Positions 49,756 through 58,506 of a stretch of 64,000 bases of DNA are shown here, in pieces. How positions within the stretch are numbered: the stretch's first letter is position 1; every line of letters starts with the position of its first letter. Origin of the DNA: Sphingomonas cavernae (GTDB lineage Bacteria; Pseudomonadota; Alphaproteobacteria; Sphingomonadales; Sphingomonadaceae); contig NZ_QYUM01000002.1 in the NCBI RefSeq assembly GCF_003590775.1, forward strand, positions 1 through 64,000. Reading direction: 5' to 3'. Position numbers and translations under genes: made by a program. Below the pieces are notes generated by a model, which saw only the letters and a list, made by a program, of their open reading frames with translations, ran no database searches and was not told the DNA's origin.

Positions 49756-51434
49756 ACGATTCGGTATCGGTGCCGCAGAGCGAACTCGGCGACTTCCTCG
49801 GCGCAAAGCCCGAGGCGCCATGGCGCAAATGGGTGATCCGCGGTGTCATCGGCGTCACGCTGCTCGCGATCCTTTTCCTGTTGTCACGCTGCTTTGCGGG
49901 CGATGCCACGCCCAACTACACGACCCGCGAGGTGCGTCGCGGCGACCTGACGGTTACCGTATCTGCAACGGGCAATCTCAAGCCCATCAACCAGGTCGAT
50001 GTCGGTTCGGAACAGTCGGGCAAGATCACGCAGGTCTTCGTCGATGTGAACGACCGTGTGGTGAAGGGACAAAGGCTCGCCGAGCTCGATACCCGACGAC
50101 TGATCGACAATGTGGCGCAGAATCGTTCGCAGGTCGCCTCCGCGCAGGCCGGGGCGGCGCAACAGGAAGCGAGCCTCGCGCTCGCCAAGGCAACGCTTGA
50201 CCGTCAGGAGGAAGTCTACCGGATTTCAGGCGGCAAGGTGCCATCGAAGACCGAGATGGACAGCGCGCGCGCGAACTACCGGCAGGCAGTCGCATCGCTG
50301 CGTTCGGCAAGGGCGCAGGTCGGCGTCGCCCAGTCGCAGCTTTCGACGGCGCAGACCAACCTGGATATCGCGCAGATCGTGTCGCCCGTAACCGGGGTCG
50401 TGCTCTCGCGCGCCATCGAACCCGGACAGACCGTCGCCGCGTCATTCAATGCGCCCGTGCTGTTCACCATCGCTGAAGACCTCAAGCAGATGGAGGTCGA
50501 AGTTTCGGTCGACGAAGCCGATGTCGGCCAGGTCCAGAACGGCCAAGCGGCGACCTTCACCGTCGATGCCTTTCCGGGACGCAATTTCCCGGCACAGATC
50601 ACGCGCGTGAATGTCGGTTCCAACGCAGCCAGCAGTTCGTCGTCTTCATCGTCTTCCACGTCCTCATCATCGAGTTCCGGCACGGTCGTCGCCTATACCG
50701 CAGTGCTATCGGTCCAGAATGCCGACGAAACGCTGCGCCCGGGCATGACCGCGACCGCGGACATCGTCACAAAGCAGTTGCAAGACGTGCTGCTGGTCCC
50801 CAATTCCGCGCTCCGTTTCAATCCTCAGCAGGCGGGAAGCGGCAACCAGCGCGGCGGAATTACCAGCCAGATCGTCCCCGGCCCCCGCCGCTTCGGCAAC
50901 CGCGCGACGCAATCGGTCAGCTTCGGCCCCGGCAGCCGACAAACCGTCTATGTCGTCGGCGCGGACGGAAAGCCCAAGGCCGTCAACGTCGTCATCGGCG
51001 ACAGCGATGGTTCGCGCACCGTCATCACCGGCGGCGAGCTGAAGGAAGGCATGAAGGTCATTACCGGCCAACTCGCAGAGGGTCAGCAAGCGCCCGAGGC
51101 CGATCGCGCCAACGGGAACGGCGTCAGCCGCCAGCGCTCACGCGACAGCCAGCAGCCCGGCAACGCGACCGCGCCTGCACGCCCAGCGACGCCCGCGAGC
51201 AACGCGACATCGGCGGCGCCCGCAATCGCTCCGCAGGCCGCGGCGAAGGTCTCCGCGGCGTCCGCCGCTGCGGGCAACAGCGTGGGCCCCACGAGCGAAC
51301 GCCCGCGGCTCCGCGACATGACACCCGAACAGCGACGCGCATTCCTCGACAGCCTCACGCCCGAGCAGCGAGAAGAATTCCGCAAGCGCCGCGAAGAACG
51401 ACGAGCGCAAGCGGCGGCGGCCGATGGCGAATGA
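49752..51434 (+). CDS. Periplasmic adaptor of MacA type
   Basis: A 560-residue membrane-fusion protein. One membrane helix (about 30-48) is followed by the MacA-like TTREVRRGDLTVTVSATGNLKPINQVDVGSEQSGKI lipoyl part, a coiled-coil hairpin (about 115-200) and barrel domains. Oddities are a pure Ser/Thr run (about 295-315) inside the barrel region and a long C-terminal extension (about 430-560) that is Ala/Pro-rich and ends in two TPEQR repeats (MTPEQRRAFLDSLTPEQREEFRKRREERR). It overlaps the ABC ATPase gene by 11 bases. Confidence 0.92.
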   Translation: MNDSVSVPQSELGDFLGAKPEAPWRKWVIRGVIGVTLLAILFLLSRCFAGDATPNYTTREVRRGDLTVTVSATGNLKPINQVDVGSEQSGKITQVFVDVNDRVVKGQRLAELDTRRLIDNVAQNRSQVASAQAGAAQQEASLALAKATLDRQEEVYRISGGKVPSKTEMDSARANYRQAVASLRSARAQVGVAQSQLSTAQTNLDIAQIVSPVTGVVLSRAIEPGQTVAASFNAPVLFTIAEDLKQMEVEVSVDEADVGQVQNGQAATFTVDAFPGRNFPAQITRVNVGSNAASSSSSSSSSTSSSSSSGTVVAYTAVLSVQNADETLRPGMTATADIVTKQLQDVLLVPNSALRFNPQQAGSGNQRGGITSQIVPGPRRFGNRATQSVSFGPGSRQTVYVVGADGKPKAVNVVIGDSDGSRTVITGGELKEGMKVITGQLAEGQQAPEADRANGNGVSRQRSRDSQQPGNATAPARPATPASNATSAAPAIAPQAAAKVSAASAAAGNSVGPTSERPRLRDMTPEQRRAFLDSLTPEQREEFRKRREERRAQAAAADGE

Positions 51435-52125
51435 TCCGATCATCCGGCTGCGCGGAGTCACCAAGACCTATGGCAGCGGCCCCACGGCCTTCCAGGCGCT
51501 GAAAGGCGTTGATTTGGAGATCGAGCGCGGGGATTTCGTCGCGGTCATGGGGCCCTCGGGCTCGGGAAAGTCGACGACGATGAACATCCTCGGCTGCCTC
51601 GACGTGCCCACAAGCGGCGAATTTCGCTTCCACGGCCATCATGTCGAGCGGCTCGACCGCGACCAGCGCGCGCTGCTCCGCCGCAAATATCTTGGCTTCG
51701 TCTTCCAGGGATTCAACCTGCTGTCGCGCACGACGGCGCTCGAGAATGTGGAGCTGCCACTTCTCTATCGCGGCGAAGATCGGCAGACGCGCCACGCATC
51801 GGGGCTCGCCGCGCTCGACAAGGTCGGGCTCAAACCCTGGTGGGATCACACCCCCGCCGAGCTTTCGGGCGGCCAGCAGCAGCGCGTGGCGATCGCGCGC
51901 GCGATCGTCACCAACCCGGACGTGCTGCTCGCCGACGAACCGACTGGCAATCTCGACAGCGAACGGTCAATAGAGATTATGGAACTGTTGACCGATCTCA
52001 ACCGCAACAGCGGCATCACCGTGCTGATGGTGACGCACGAGGCAGACATGGCCGCCTTTGCGCGCACCATCGTCCACTTCAAGGACGGCCTCGTCGAATC
52101 GATCGAAAAGGGAGCGCGGTCGTGA
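51424..52125 (+). CDS. ABC transporter ATP-binding protein (MacB/LolD type)
   Basis: A 233-residue ATPase with Walker A GPSGSGKST (43-51), Q-loop GFVFQGFNLL, signature LSGGQQQR, Walker B VLLADEPTG and H-loop VMVTHE. The sequence is of the MacB/LolD/FtsE class that powers MacB-type mechanotransmission. In canonical MacB this domain is fused to the permease; here the two are separate genes with a repeat between them. Confidence 0.95.
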   Translation: MANDPIIRLRGVTKTYGSGPTAFQALKGVDLEIERGDFVAVMGPSGSGKSTTMNILGCLDVPTSGEFRFHGHHVERLDRDQRALLRRKYLGFVFQGFNLLSRTTALENVELPLLYRGEDRQTRHASGLAALDKVGLKPWWDHTPAELSGGQQQRVAIARAIVTNPDVLLADEPTGNLDSERSIEIMELLTDLNRNSGITVLMVTHEADMAAFARTIVHFKDGLVESIEKGARS

Positions 52126-52147
52126 GCGCCTGGCCTGCCCCCCTGCC

Positions 52148-52236
52148 CGTCACCCTGAACTTGTTTCAGGGTCCATACGATCTCTCCATTCGCTCCAGCG
52201 TGTCCCTATGGATGCTGAAACGAGTTCGGCATGACG
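52148..52236. repeat. Dispersed REP-like element, copy 2 (inside the efflux operon)
   Basis: The left 29 bases (52148-52176) are identical to those at 6421-6449. The right end (52208-52236, ATGCTGAAACGAGTTCGGCAT) matches copy 1 with small changes, and the 31-base centre is unrelated. It fills most of the 133-base gap between the ATPase and permease genes and would fold into two hairpins in the operon transcript. Confidence 0.85.
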
Positions 52237-52258
52237 ATGGGCTACGGGACTACACATC

Positions 52259-53467
52259 ATGCTAGGTACCACGGTCACCCTCGCCTTCCGCGCTATCATG
52301 CGCCACAAGCTGCGCTCGTTCCTGACGACGCTTGGCATTATCATCGGCGTGGCCGCGGTCATCACGATGACAACGCTCGGCAACGGCGCCACCGCCGCAG
52401 TGCGCGAGCAGATCTCCAGCCTTGGCGCAAATATTCTCCAGCTCCGCCCTGGCCAGGGTTTCGGTCGCGGAGGCGGCGGACCACGCCCGCCCGACTTCAA
52501 ACCCGAGGACGTTACAGCGATCGCGCAGCAGATCACAGGCGTCCGCGCGGTCGCTCCACAGGCCCAGAGCTCGGGCCAGGCGATCTATGAGGGCAACAAC
52601 TGGAACACGACGGTCAACGGCACCACCGCATCCTATTTTGAAGCGCAGCAATGGGCGCTGGAATCGGGGCGGCTGTTCATGCCCGAGGAAGAGGAAGCGG
52701 GTAAGCCCGTTTGCATCATCGGCGGAACGCTCAGGCGCAACCTGTTCAGGCAGGAAGACCCCGTCGGCAAGCGCTTCCGGATCAAGGGCGTGAGCTGCCA
52801 GGTGATCGGCTTGCTCGCGACGCGCGGTCAGGGCGGTTTTGGACAGGATCAGGACGATGTGGTCGTGATGCCGATCAAATTCGTCCAGCGCCGTTTCACG
52901 GGCAATCGCGACATCGGACTGATCATGGTGGCCGTGGATGACGCCTATGAGACGGCCACGGTTCAGGCCTCGCTTGAGGATCTGATGCGCGAACGGCGGC
53001 GGATAAAGCCTGGTGACGCCGACAATTTCAACGTGTTCGACACCAAGCAGATCTCCGACACCTTGACGGGTACCACGACCATCCTGACCCAGATTGTCGG
53101 CGCTGTCGCCGCGATATCGCTGCTCGTCGGCGGAATCGGCATCATGAACATCATGCTGGTGTCGGTCACCGAGCGGACGCGCGAAATCGGCATTCGCCTT
53201 GCCATCGGTGCCGTCGCAAACGAGGTGTTGCTCCAGTTCCTCGTCGAGGCGGTCGTGCTCTCATGTCTCGGCGGCCTGATCGGCATGTTCCTCGCGCTCA
53301 TTGCGTCGATCGCAATCGCACCCCTGATGCAGGTGCCCTTCATCTTTGACTGGCAGATCAACCTGCTCGCCGTTGTCTTCTCTGCAGCGATCGGGGTTAT
53401 CTTCGGTTACTTTCCGGCGCGGCGCGCAGCTTCGCTCAATCCGATCGACGCGCTTCGCCATGAGTAA
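52259..53467 (+). CDS. ABC transporter permease (MacB/FtsX type)
   Basis: A 402-residue permease. One N-terminal membrane helix (about 20-42, FLTTLGIIIGVAAVITMTTLGNG) is followed by a large periplasmic MacB-PCD domain (about 45-250) and three C-terminal helices (about 275-385) ending in FPARRAASLNPIDALRHE, a standard MacB ending. It partners with the upstream ATPase, adaptor and outer-membrane channel for export of a drug, peptide or lipid; the cargo is unknown. Confidence 0.94.
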   Translation: MLGTTVTLAFRAIMRHKLRSFLTTLGIIIGVAAVITMTTLGNGATAAVREQISSLGANILQLRPGQGFGRGGGGPRPPDFKPEDVTAIAQQITGVRAVAPQAQSSGQAIYEGNNWNTTVNGTTASYFEAQQWALESGRLFMPEEEEAGKPVCIIGGTLRRNLFRQEDPVGKRFRIKGVSCQVIGLLATRGQGGFGQDQDDVVVMPIKFVQRRFTGNRDIGLIMVAVDDAYETATVQASLEDLMRERRRIKPGDADNFNVFDTKQISDTLTGTTTILTQIVGAVAAISLLVGGIGIMNIMLVSVTERTREIGIRLAIGAVANEVLLQFLVEAVVLSCLGGLIGMFLALIASIAIAPLMQVPFIFDWQINLLAVVFSAAIGVIFGYFPARRAASLNPIDALRHE

Positions 53468-53502
53468 CGGGACCTAAACCACTCGCGGTGCATGCCGTTC
53501 TT

Positions 53503-54705
53503 ATGGCCATGAGCAGCGATCCTGAATCCCTCACTGACAAGCCCGCGCCACGCGCGAGCAACGCCGACCGGCGCTTTCGTACGGAAGCAAAGGTGTTGCG
53601 CCCCGATGCGTCGCCACTGTCTTCGCTGGTGGGCAAGTTGCTGGGCCGAAAGAGCGAAGAGGATGAAGCCGAACCCGTAGCGGCATCTCCATCACCAACC
53701 ACGCCGCGTCCGGGAGGCGATCGGCGTTCGACCGACTATGAGCGGATCGGCGCGTTTCTCGAACGTAACGGACTTGAACCGACGCCCGACCACTATGCGC
53801 TTGCCTGGGAGTATTTTGTCGCGCCGCACAGTGCCCTCGGCTGGGCCGTCGATCGCTCGATCGAAACCGAAGGGGGATTGAGCGCAGGCACTGCGGCGGT
53901 TCTGCTCGAGCAGCACCGCGCCAAGCTCTCGGCCGAAAAACTGACCGACATGATCGGCGAAGCGCGCAACCATATCGCCGATGGCAGCCAACTTGTCGAA
54001 CAAACACGAGCTCACGCAAAAGCTTACGGGACAGCGTTGAAGTCTGAAATGAACGGTATGGCGGGTAGTACCGACATGTCGTCGACGGTGACGGCGTTGA
54101 CCGAACTCACCCAGTCCATGATTCAGAAGACCGCCGAGGCTGAAAAACAGCTTCGCACGGCGGTCCGCCAGATGGGCGATATGCAGGCGCGGCTTGCGGC
54201 CGCCGAAAAGCTCGCCGAAAGCGACGCGCTGACCGGCCTTGCCAATCGCCGCGCGTTTGAAAAAACCCTGAAGCGCACGATCGAAAGCTGCGGCCAGAGC
54301 AAACAGCCACTTGCTGTCGCCTTTTGCGACATCGATCATTTCAAGAAGATCAACGATACCCACGGTCATGCGACGGGCGATCGCGTTCTCAAATATGTCG
54401 CCAACCTGCTGAGCAAGGTGTCGAATGGCAATTGCCATGTCGCACGCCATGGCGGCGAGGAGTTCGTGATCCTGTTGAAGGGCCGCACCGTCGAGGAAGC
54501 GCGCGACATAGTGGACAAGGCGCGCGCCGATCTCGCATCGCGCAACCTGACCGCCAAGGACACCGAAAAGCTGATTGGTAAGGTCAGTTTTTCCGCCGGC
54601 GTGGCGGTGCTCGAGCCCGGCGGTGACGGCAGCGACCTGCTCCACCGCGCCGACCGTGCGCTCTATCGCGCCAAAAAGGACGGCCGCAACCGCGTCTATT
54701 TATAG
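53503..54705 (+). CDS. Diguanylate cyclase (GGDEF) with unassigned N-terminal domain
   Basis: A 400-residue soluble protein. The C-terminal GGDEF domain (about 235-395) has DALTGLANRRAFE, FCDIDHFKKINDTHGHATGD (metal-binding Asp) and the active loop HGGEEF, so synthesis of cyclic di-GMP is likely. The inhibitory RxxD site before the loop is not present. The N-terminal half has a disordered part (1-65), a helical segment with NGLEPTPDHYALAWEYF (a pattern also seen in other alphaproteobacterial cyclases) and a coiled-coil (about 185-230). The start may be ATG 53503 or 53509. Confidence 0.9.
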   Translation: MAMSSDPESLTDKPAPRASNADRRFRTEAKVLRPDASPLSSLVGKLLGRKSEEDEAEPVAASPSPTTPRPGGDRRSTDYERIGAFLERNGLEPTPDHYALAWEYFVAPHSALGWAVDRSIETEGGLSAGTAAVLLEQHRAKLSAEKLTDMIGEARNHIADGSQLVEQTRAHAKAYGTALKSEMNGMAGSTDMSSTVTALTELTQSMIQKTAEAEKQLRTAVRQMGDMQARLAAAEKLAESDALTGLANRRAFEKTLKRTIESCGQSKQPLAVAFCDIDHFKKINDTHGHATGDRVLKYVANLLSKVSNGNCHVARHGGEEFVILLKGRTVEEARDIVDKARADLASRNLTAKDTEKLIGKVSFSAGVAVLEPGGDGSDLLHRADRALYRAKKDGRNRVYL

Positions 54706-54750
54706 CGCGGGTCTTGCCTTTCGCACCGATTTCCGCCATGGGCCGCTGCA

Positions 54751-54791
54751 ACCGGGGTGGAGAGCCAGTCTCTCCGCCCCCGGTTTGTTTT
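54751..54791 (+). terminator. Terminator after the diguanylate cyclase gene
   Basis: ACCGGGG-T-GGAGAG and CTCTCC-G-CCCCCGGT form a long interrupted stem with a short CCAGT loop, followed by TTGTTTT. It separates the cyclase gene from rpsF. Because it precedes rpsF by 70 bases it could instead belong to that leader. Confidence 0.8.
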
Positions 54792-54861
54792 GAGAAGACA
54801 GCCGGAGGGGCGTCCGCATGGGGCGGCGTCAGCGATCGGCCAAGGACAAGGAACAGCGCGC

Positions 54862-55287
54862 ATGGCTCTGTATGAGCACGTGTTTCTCGCGCGTCAGGAT
54901 CTGGCACAAGCCCAGGTTGACGCGCTGGCGGAAACCGCCACCAAGATCATCGAAGAGAATAACGGCAAGGTCGTGAAGACCGAGACCTGGGGTCTCCGTT
55001 CGCTCGCGTACAAGATCGCGAAGAACCGCAAGGCGCACTATGTGCTGCTCGACATCGACGCCCCTGCAGGCGTGGTCGCCGAGCTCGAGCGCCAGACCGC
55101 GATCAACGAAGACGTGATCCGCTACATGACCGTCAAGGTCGACGCGCATGAGCAGGGCCCCTCGGTCATGATGCGCAAGGGTGAGCGCGATGGCCGTCGT
55201 GGTCGTGGCGACCGTGAAAGTGGGCGCGAGGGTGGCCGTGAAGGCGGCCGCGAAGACCGTCCCCGTCGTGACGCAGACAGCGAATAA
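54862..55287 (+). CDS. rpsF: 30S ribosomal protein bS6
   Basis: Binds 16S rRNA with S18. The 141 residues have [22 protein letters not shown] at the start and [25 protein letters not shown] 40-residue Arg/Gly/Glu-rich tail ([21 protein letters not shown]) is common in alphaproteobacterial S6. The ATG at 54862 is the conserved start. It is first in the rpsF-rpsR-rplI operon. Confidence 0.97.
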   Translation: MALYEHVFLARQDLAQAQVDALAETATKIIEENNGKVVKTETWGLRSLAYKIAKNRKAHYVLLDIDAPAGVVAELERQTAINEDVIRYMTVKVDAHEQGPSVMMRKGERDGRRGRGDRESGREGGREGGREDRPRRDADSE

Positions 55288-55300
55288 GGAGCTCTGAACC

Positions 55301-55525
55301 ATGGCACGCCCATTTTTCCGCCGCCGCAAGAGCTGCCCCTTCGCCGCCAAGGATGCGCCGAAGATCGATTATAAGGACGTTCGTCTGCTCCAGGGCTTCG
55401 TGTCCGAGCGTGGCAAGATCGTCCCGAGCCGCATCACCGCGGTTTCCGCAAAGAAGCAGCGCGAGCTGGCCAAGGCGATCAAGCGCGCCCGCCATCTCGG
55501 CCTTCTGCCCTATATCGTGAAGTAA
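55301..55525 (+). CDS. rpsR: 30S ribosomal protein bS18
   Basis: A 74-residue basic protein with the family core [49 protein letters not shown]. It starts 13 bases after rpsF and pairs with S6 on the small-subunit platform. Confidence 0.98.
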   Translation: MARPFFRRRKSCPFAAKDAPKIDYKDVRLLQGFVSERGKIVPSRITAVSAKKQRELAKAIKRARHLGLLPYIVK

Positions 55526-55538
55526 GGAGCGCAGGCAC

Positions 55539-56138
55539 ATGCAAGTGATTCTGCTCGAACGCGTTGAGAAGCTCGGCCACATCGGTGACGTCGTCACCGT
55601 CAAGGACGGCTTTGCCCGCAATTTCCTGCTGCCCCGCAAGAAGGCGCTCCGCGCCAACGAAGCGAACCGCAAGGTCTTCGAAGCCAACCGCGCCCAGATC
55701 GAGTCCGACAACGCCGCCCGCCGCGGCGATGCCGAAGTCGCTTCGAAGGACGTCGACGGCAAGAGCGTCACGCTCATCCGTCAGGCTTCGAACGCCGGCC
55801 AGCTTTATGGTTCGGTTTCGGTCCGCGACATCGTCGAGGCTCTGGAAGCCGAGGGAGCCAAGGTCACCAAGTCGATGGTCGTCCTCGACCGTCCGATCAA
55901 GGCGATCGGCGTCGAAACCGTTAAGGTTGCGCTGCACCCCGAAGTCGTGGTGACCGTCAAGGTGAACGTTGCGCGTTCGCCCGAGGAAGCCGAGCTTCAG
56001 GCGCAGGGCGTCGACGTGATGGCGGCCATGTTCGAAAAGGACGAGGCTGGCTTCACCGAGGACTTCGATCCCAACGCCGAGCCCGGCGAAATCGTCGTCG
56101 AGACCATCGAGGTCACCGAGGAAGAAGCGCAGGGCTGA
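55539..56138 (+). CDS. rplI: 50S ribosomal protein bL9
   Basis: The 199-residue protein has the N-terminal rRNA-binding domain MQVILLERVEKLGHIGDVVTVKDGFARNFLLPRKKAL, the connecting helix and the C-terminal domain (LYGSVSVRDIVEAL). A 45-residue acidic tail beyond the usual 150 residues (EDFDPNAEPGEIVVETIEVTEEEAQG) is typical for this group. It is last gene of the ribosomal operon. Confidence 0.98.
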   Translation: MQVILLERVEKLGHIGDVVTVKDGFARNFLLPRKKALRANEANRKVFEANRAQIESDNAARRGDAEVASKDVDGKSVTLIRQASNAGQLYGSVSVRDIVEALEAEGAKVTKSMVVLDRPIKAIGVETVKVALHPEVVVTVKVNVARSPEEAELQAQGVDVMAAMFEKDEAGFTEDFDPNAEPGEIVVETIEVTEEEAQG

Positions 56139-56167
56139 TCGGCCTTCGCAACGCCAACGAAAAGCGA

Positions 56168-56206
56168 ACCGCCCGCGCTCGACAGAGCACGGGCGGTTTC
56201 TTTTTG
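56168..56206 (+). terminator. Rho-independent terminator after rplI
   Basis: AACCGCCCG and CGGGCGGTT form a perfect 9-bp stem followed by TTTCTTTTTG, 30 bases after the rplI stop. Confidence 0.93.
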
Positions 56207-56359
56207 CGCGTCTGGTTTCAGATCCCGCTGACGTAGAGAAACAGCGTAACGCCGAGCGTCGAGAAGGAAGCGAAAAGCGGGATGATCTGTTTCAGCATGT
56301 ATTGCTGATGCACGAATTCTGACGCGCCCGCTGTGCGCCGGCGCACATGACGGCTCCAC

Positions 56360-57817
56360 TTAGAACACGGCGCTCGTTTCCTTTGAGAGCCCGATGACCG
56401 TGCTGCGATGGCGCGGTTCGGTGACGCCGCGATAGGCCGCGGCCAGCCTTGCGATGCCCTTTTCCAGCATCGCCTCGGGCTGGGTATAGGGTATCCGAAC
56501 GAAACGCTCGAACGACCCATCAACGCCAAAGCGCGGTCCGGCCGTCACGCGCACCCCATGCCCCTCCGCAACCGCCGCGAGCGCGGTGCTGACGCGTGCG
56601 GGCATTTCGGCCCAGAGCGAAAGCCCGCCCGGAGCCAGTTGTATGCGCCAATCGGGCAGATGTGCGCCAAGCAGATCCTGCAGCTTTGCGCGGCGCAATC
56701 TCAGCTCGGCACGGCGCTCAGCGAGATCGGCGTCGCCCTCGGTTAGCAGTGTCGCGGCGGCTATTTGCTCGAGAACGGGCGTTCCCAGATCGAGCGAAGC
56801 GCGGACGCGTCCAAGCGCCGCAATGGTCCGCGCGCTCGCGCGAATCCATCCGATACGAAGCCCGCCCCAATAGCTTTTGCCCGTTGATCCGAGCGTTATC
56901 ACCCAGTCGCCGCTGTCATGCGTCGCGACGGGCGCGGGCGACGGCGTGTCGAGCCATAGATCTGCCAGCGTCTCGTCAATCACGAGCACCGTCTGCGTTC
57001 GCGCCGCCGCCGCAACGAGTTCGGCGCGCGGCGCGGCGTCCATGCAGCGCCCGGTGGGATTGTGGAAATCGGGCAGCAGATAGGCGAGACGCGGGCTCGC
57101 CTGACGGAATGCCGCAACCATTGCCTCGATATCCCAGCCCTGTGCAGGCAGCCCGACGGGCACGGCCCTGCACGACACGCGCTGGATCGCGTCTATCGCA
57201 TGAGGATAGGTCGGATGGTCGATCACCACGCGATCGCCGGGCCCCGCGAGCAACCGCAATATCAGCGCGAGGCCGTGCTGCGCCCCATGCGTTACCATGA
57301 TCTGCCCGGGCTCGGTCGGGCAGGCCCGTGCCGTATATCGCGCGGCAACCGCTTCGCGCAGCACGTCAAGGCCAACGGGCTCATAGCCATGCCCCGGCAG
57401 ATGCGCCGGCAACCCGGCCAGCGCGCCGGCATAGGCGCGGTGCACGCCCGCGCCCGCGGGCAGCGCCGCGACAGCAAGGTCGATGACATCGCCTGACGCA
57501 TAGTCAGGAACCGCTGGAGGCCGTCCCGCCGCGCCGGTCGGGACGCTGGTTCGGCTGCCCGAACCCTGGACGCTCACCAGATAGCCTTCGTCACGCAGGA
57601 TCGCGAAGGCAGCGCTTACCATCGTCCGGCTGACATCGAGCGCCGCGGCGAGATCGCGTTCTCCGGGGATGCGGATGCCGAGTGGCAGACGGCCGTCGAG
57701 AATCAACAGGCGCAAGGCATCCGCCAATTGCCGGTATCCCGAGCTCCCCCTGCCCGCGCCGCGCCACGCGCCGAGTTGCCGCACCAACGATGCGATTCCG
57801 ATGCTTCGAACCAACAT
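56360..57817 (-). CDS. MocR-type PLP regulator (YczR-like)
   Basis: A 485-residue fusion of a GntR winged helix (about 20-85, YRQLADALRLLILDGRLPLGIRIPGERDLAAALDVSRTMVSAAFAILRDEGYLV) and a class I aminotransferase-like domain (DLAVAALP..., HPTYPHAIDAIQ, NPTGRCMD, and the PLP lysine in GSTGKSYWGGLRIGW). MocR proteins use PLP as effector, not for catalysis. The divergent neighbour encodes a YczE membrane protein, the standard partner of YczR regulators, with 60 bases between them. The start at 57817 is chosen. Confidence 0.88.
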   Translation of the reverse strand: MLVRSIGIASLVRQLGAWRGAGRGSSGYRQLADALRLLILDGRLPLGIRIPGERDLAAALDVSRTMVSAAFAILRDEGYLVSVQGSGSRTSVPTGAAGRPPAVPDYASGDVIDLAVAALPAGAGVHRAYAGALAGLPAHLPGHGYEPVGLDVLREAVAARYTARACPTEPGQIMVTHGAQHGLALILRLLAGPGDRVVIDHPTYPHAIDAIQRVSCRAVPVGLPAQGWDIEAMVAAFRQASPRLAYLLPDFHNPTGRCMDAAPRAELVAAAARTQTVLVIDETLADLWLDTPSPAPVATHDSGDWVITLGSTGKSYWGGLRIGWIRASARTIAALGRVRASLDLGTPVLEQIAAATLLTEGDADLAERRAELRLRRAKLQDLLGAHLPDWRIQLAPGGLSLWAEMPARVSTALAAVAEGHGVRVTAGPRFGVDGSFERFVRIPYTQPEAMLEKGIARLAAAYRGVTEPRHRSTVIGLSKETSAVF

Positions 57818-57877
57818 ACGGCCATTATCGGACAAGTGGATATTTATAACAATGCCAATTTGAGCCAGTGGCAAGTA
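57818..57877. promoter_or_regulatory. Shared AT-rich promoter/operator between yczR- and yczE-like genes
   Basis: This 60-base gap is AT-rich in its centre (TATTTATAACAAT, 57841-57853), which can supply -10 elements in both directions. AGTGG occurs at 57835-57839 and 57867-57871 in direct orientation, 32 bases or about three helical turns apart, within ACAAGTGG and GCCAGTGG. MocR regulators usually bind direct repeats, so this is a candidate operator. It was found by eye only. Confidence 0.4.
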
Positions 57878-58486
57878 ATGATGACCCGTCGCCTTATCCA
57901 GCTTTACGCTGGCCTCATCCTATATGGCTTCTCAATGGCGCTCATGCTGCGCGCCAATCTGGGGCTCGACCCTTGGGACGTATTTCATCAAGGCATCGCG
58001 ATGCGTACAGGCTGGAGCTTCGGCACCGTCGTCAACGTCGTGGGCGCATTCGTGCTGCTGCTCTGGCTGCCGCTGCGCCAGCGCCCCGGCATTGGTACGA
58101 TAAGCAATATCGTCGTGATCGGCCTCGCCGTCGACGCCAGCCTTTACCTTCTTCCCACAGCCGAGACATTGCCCGTGCGTGCGGCGCTTCTGGCGCTCGG
58201 GATCGTGCTTAGCGGCCTTGCCGGTGGCGCCTATATCGGCGCAGGGCTCGGCCCTGGGCCACGCGACGGCCTGATGACGGGTTTCGTGCGGCGCTCGGGA
58301 TGGTCGATCCGTCTCGTGCGTACAGGAATCGAGTTGCTGGTGCTTGCGATCGGATGGCTGCTCGGCGGCACCGTGGGGCTTGGCACGATATTATATGCGG
58401 TATCGATCGGCTGGCTGGTGCAGGTCTTCCTGCCGCACCTGACAATCGCCGAGCGCCCGCCAAGGCCAGCGCTGGATCTTCAATAG
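57878..58486 (+). CDS. YczE/YyaS/YitT-family membrane protein
   Basis: A 202-residue membrane protein with about five helices. LYGFSMALMLRANLGLDPWDVFHQGIAMRTGWSFGTV and GAYIGAGLGPGPRDGLMTGFVRRSGWSIRLVRTGIEL are the YczE signatures. The transport role is unproven; in other bacteria the gene is controlled by a divergent YczR regulator, as here. The ATG at 57878 (followed by a second at 57881) is used. It is convergent with folE. Confidence 0.9.
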   Translation: MMTRRLIQLYAGLILYGFSMALMLRANLGLDPWDVFHQGIAMRTGWSFGTVVNVVGAFVLLLWLPLRQRPGIGTISNIVVIGLAVDASLYLLPTAETLPVRAALLALGIVLSGLAGGAYIGAGLGPGPRDGLMTGFVRRSGWSIRLVRTGIELLVLAIGWLLGGTVGLGTILYAVSIGWLVQVFLPHLTIAERPPRPALDLQ

Positions 58487-58506
58487 CGCGTGCGGCGCCA
58501 GCGAGA

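Noticed and set aside
56218-56298. 26-residue hydrophobic ORF on the minus strand (MLKQIIPLFASFSTLGVT...)
   Set aside because: It could be a small membrane peptide, but it has no good ribosome site and no recognised relatives. It lies between yczR and the rplI terminator, so support is too thin.
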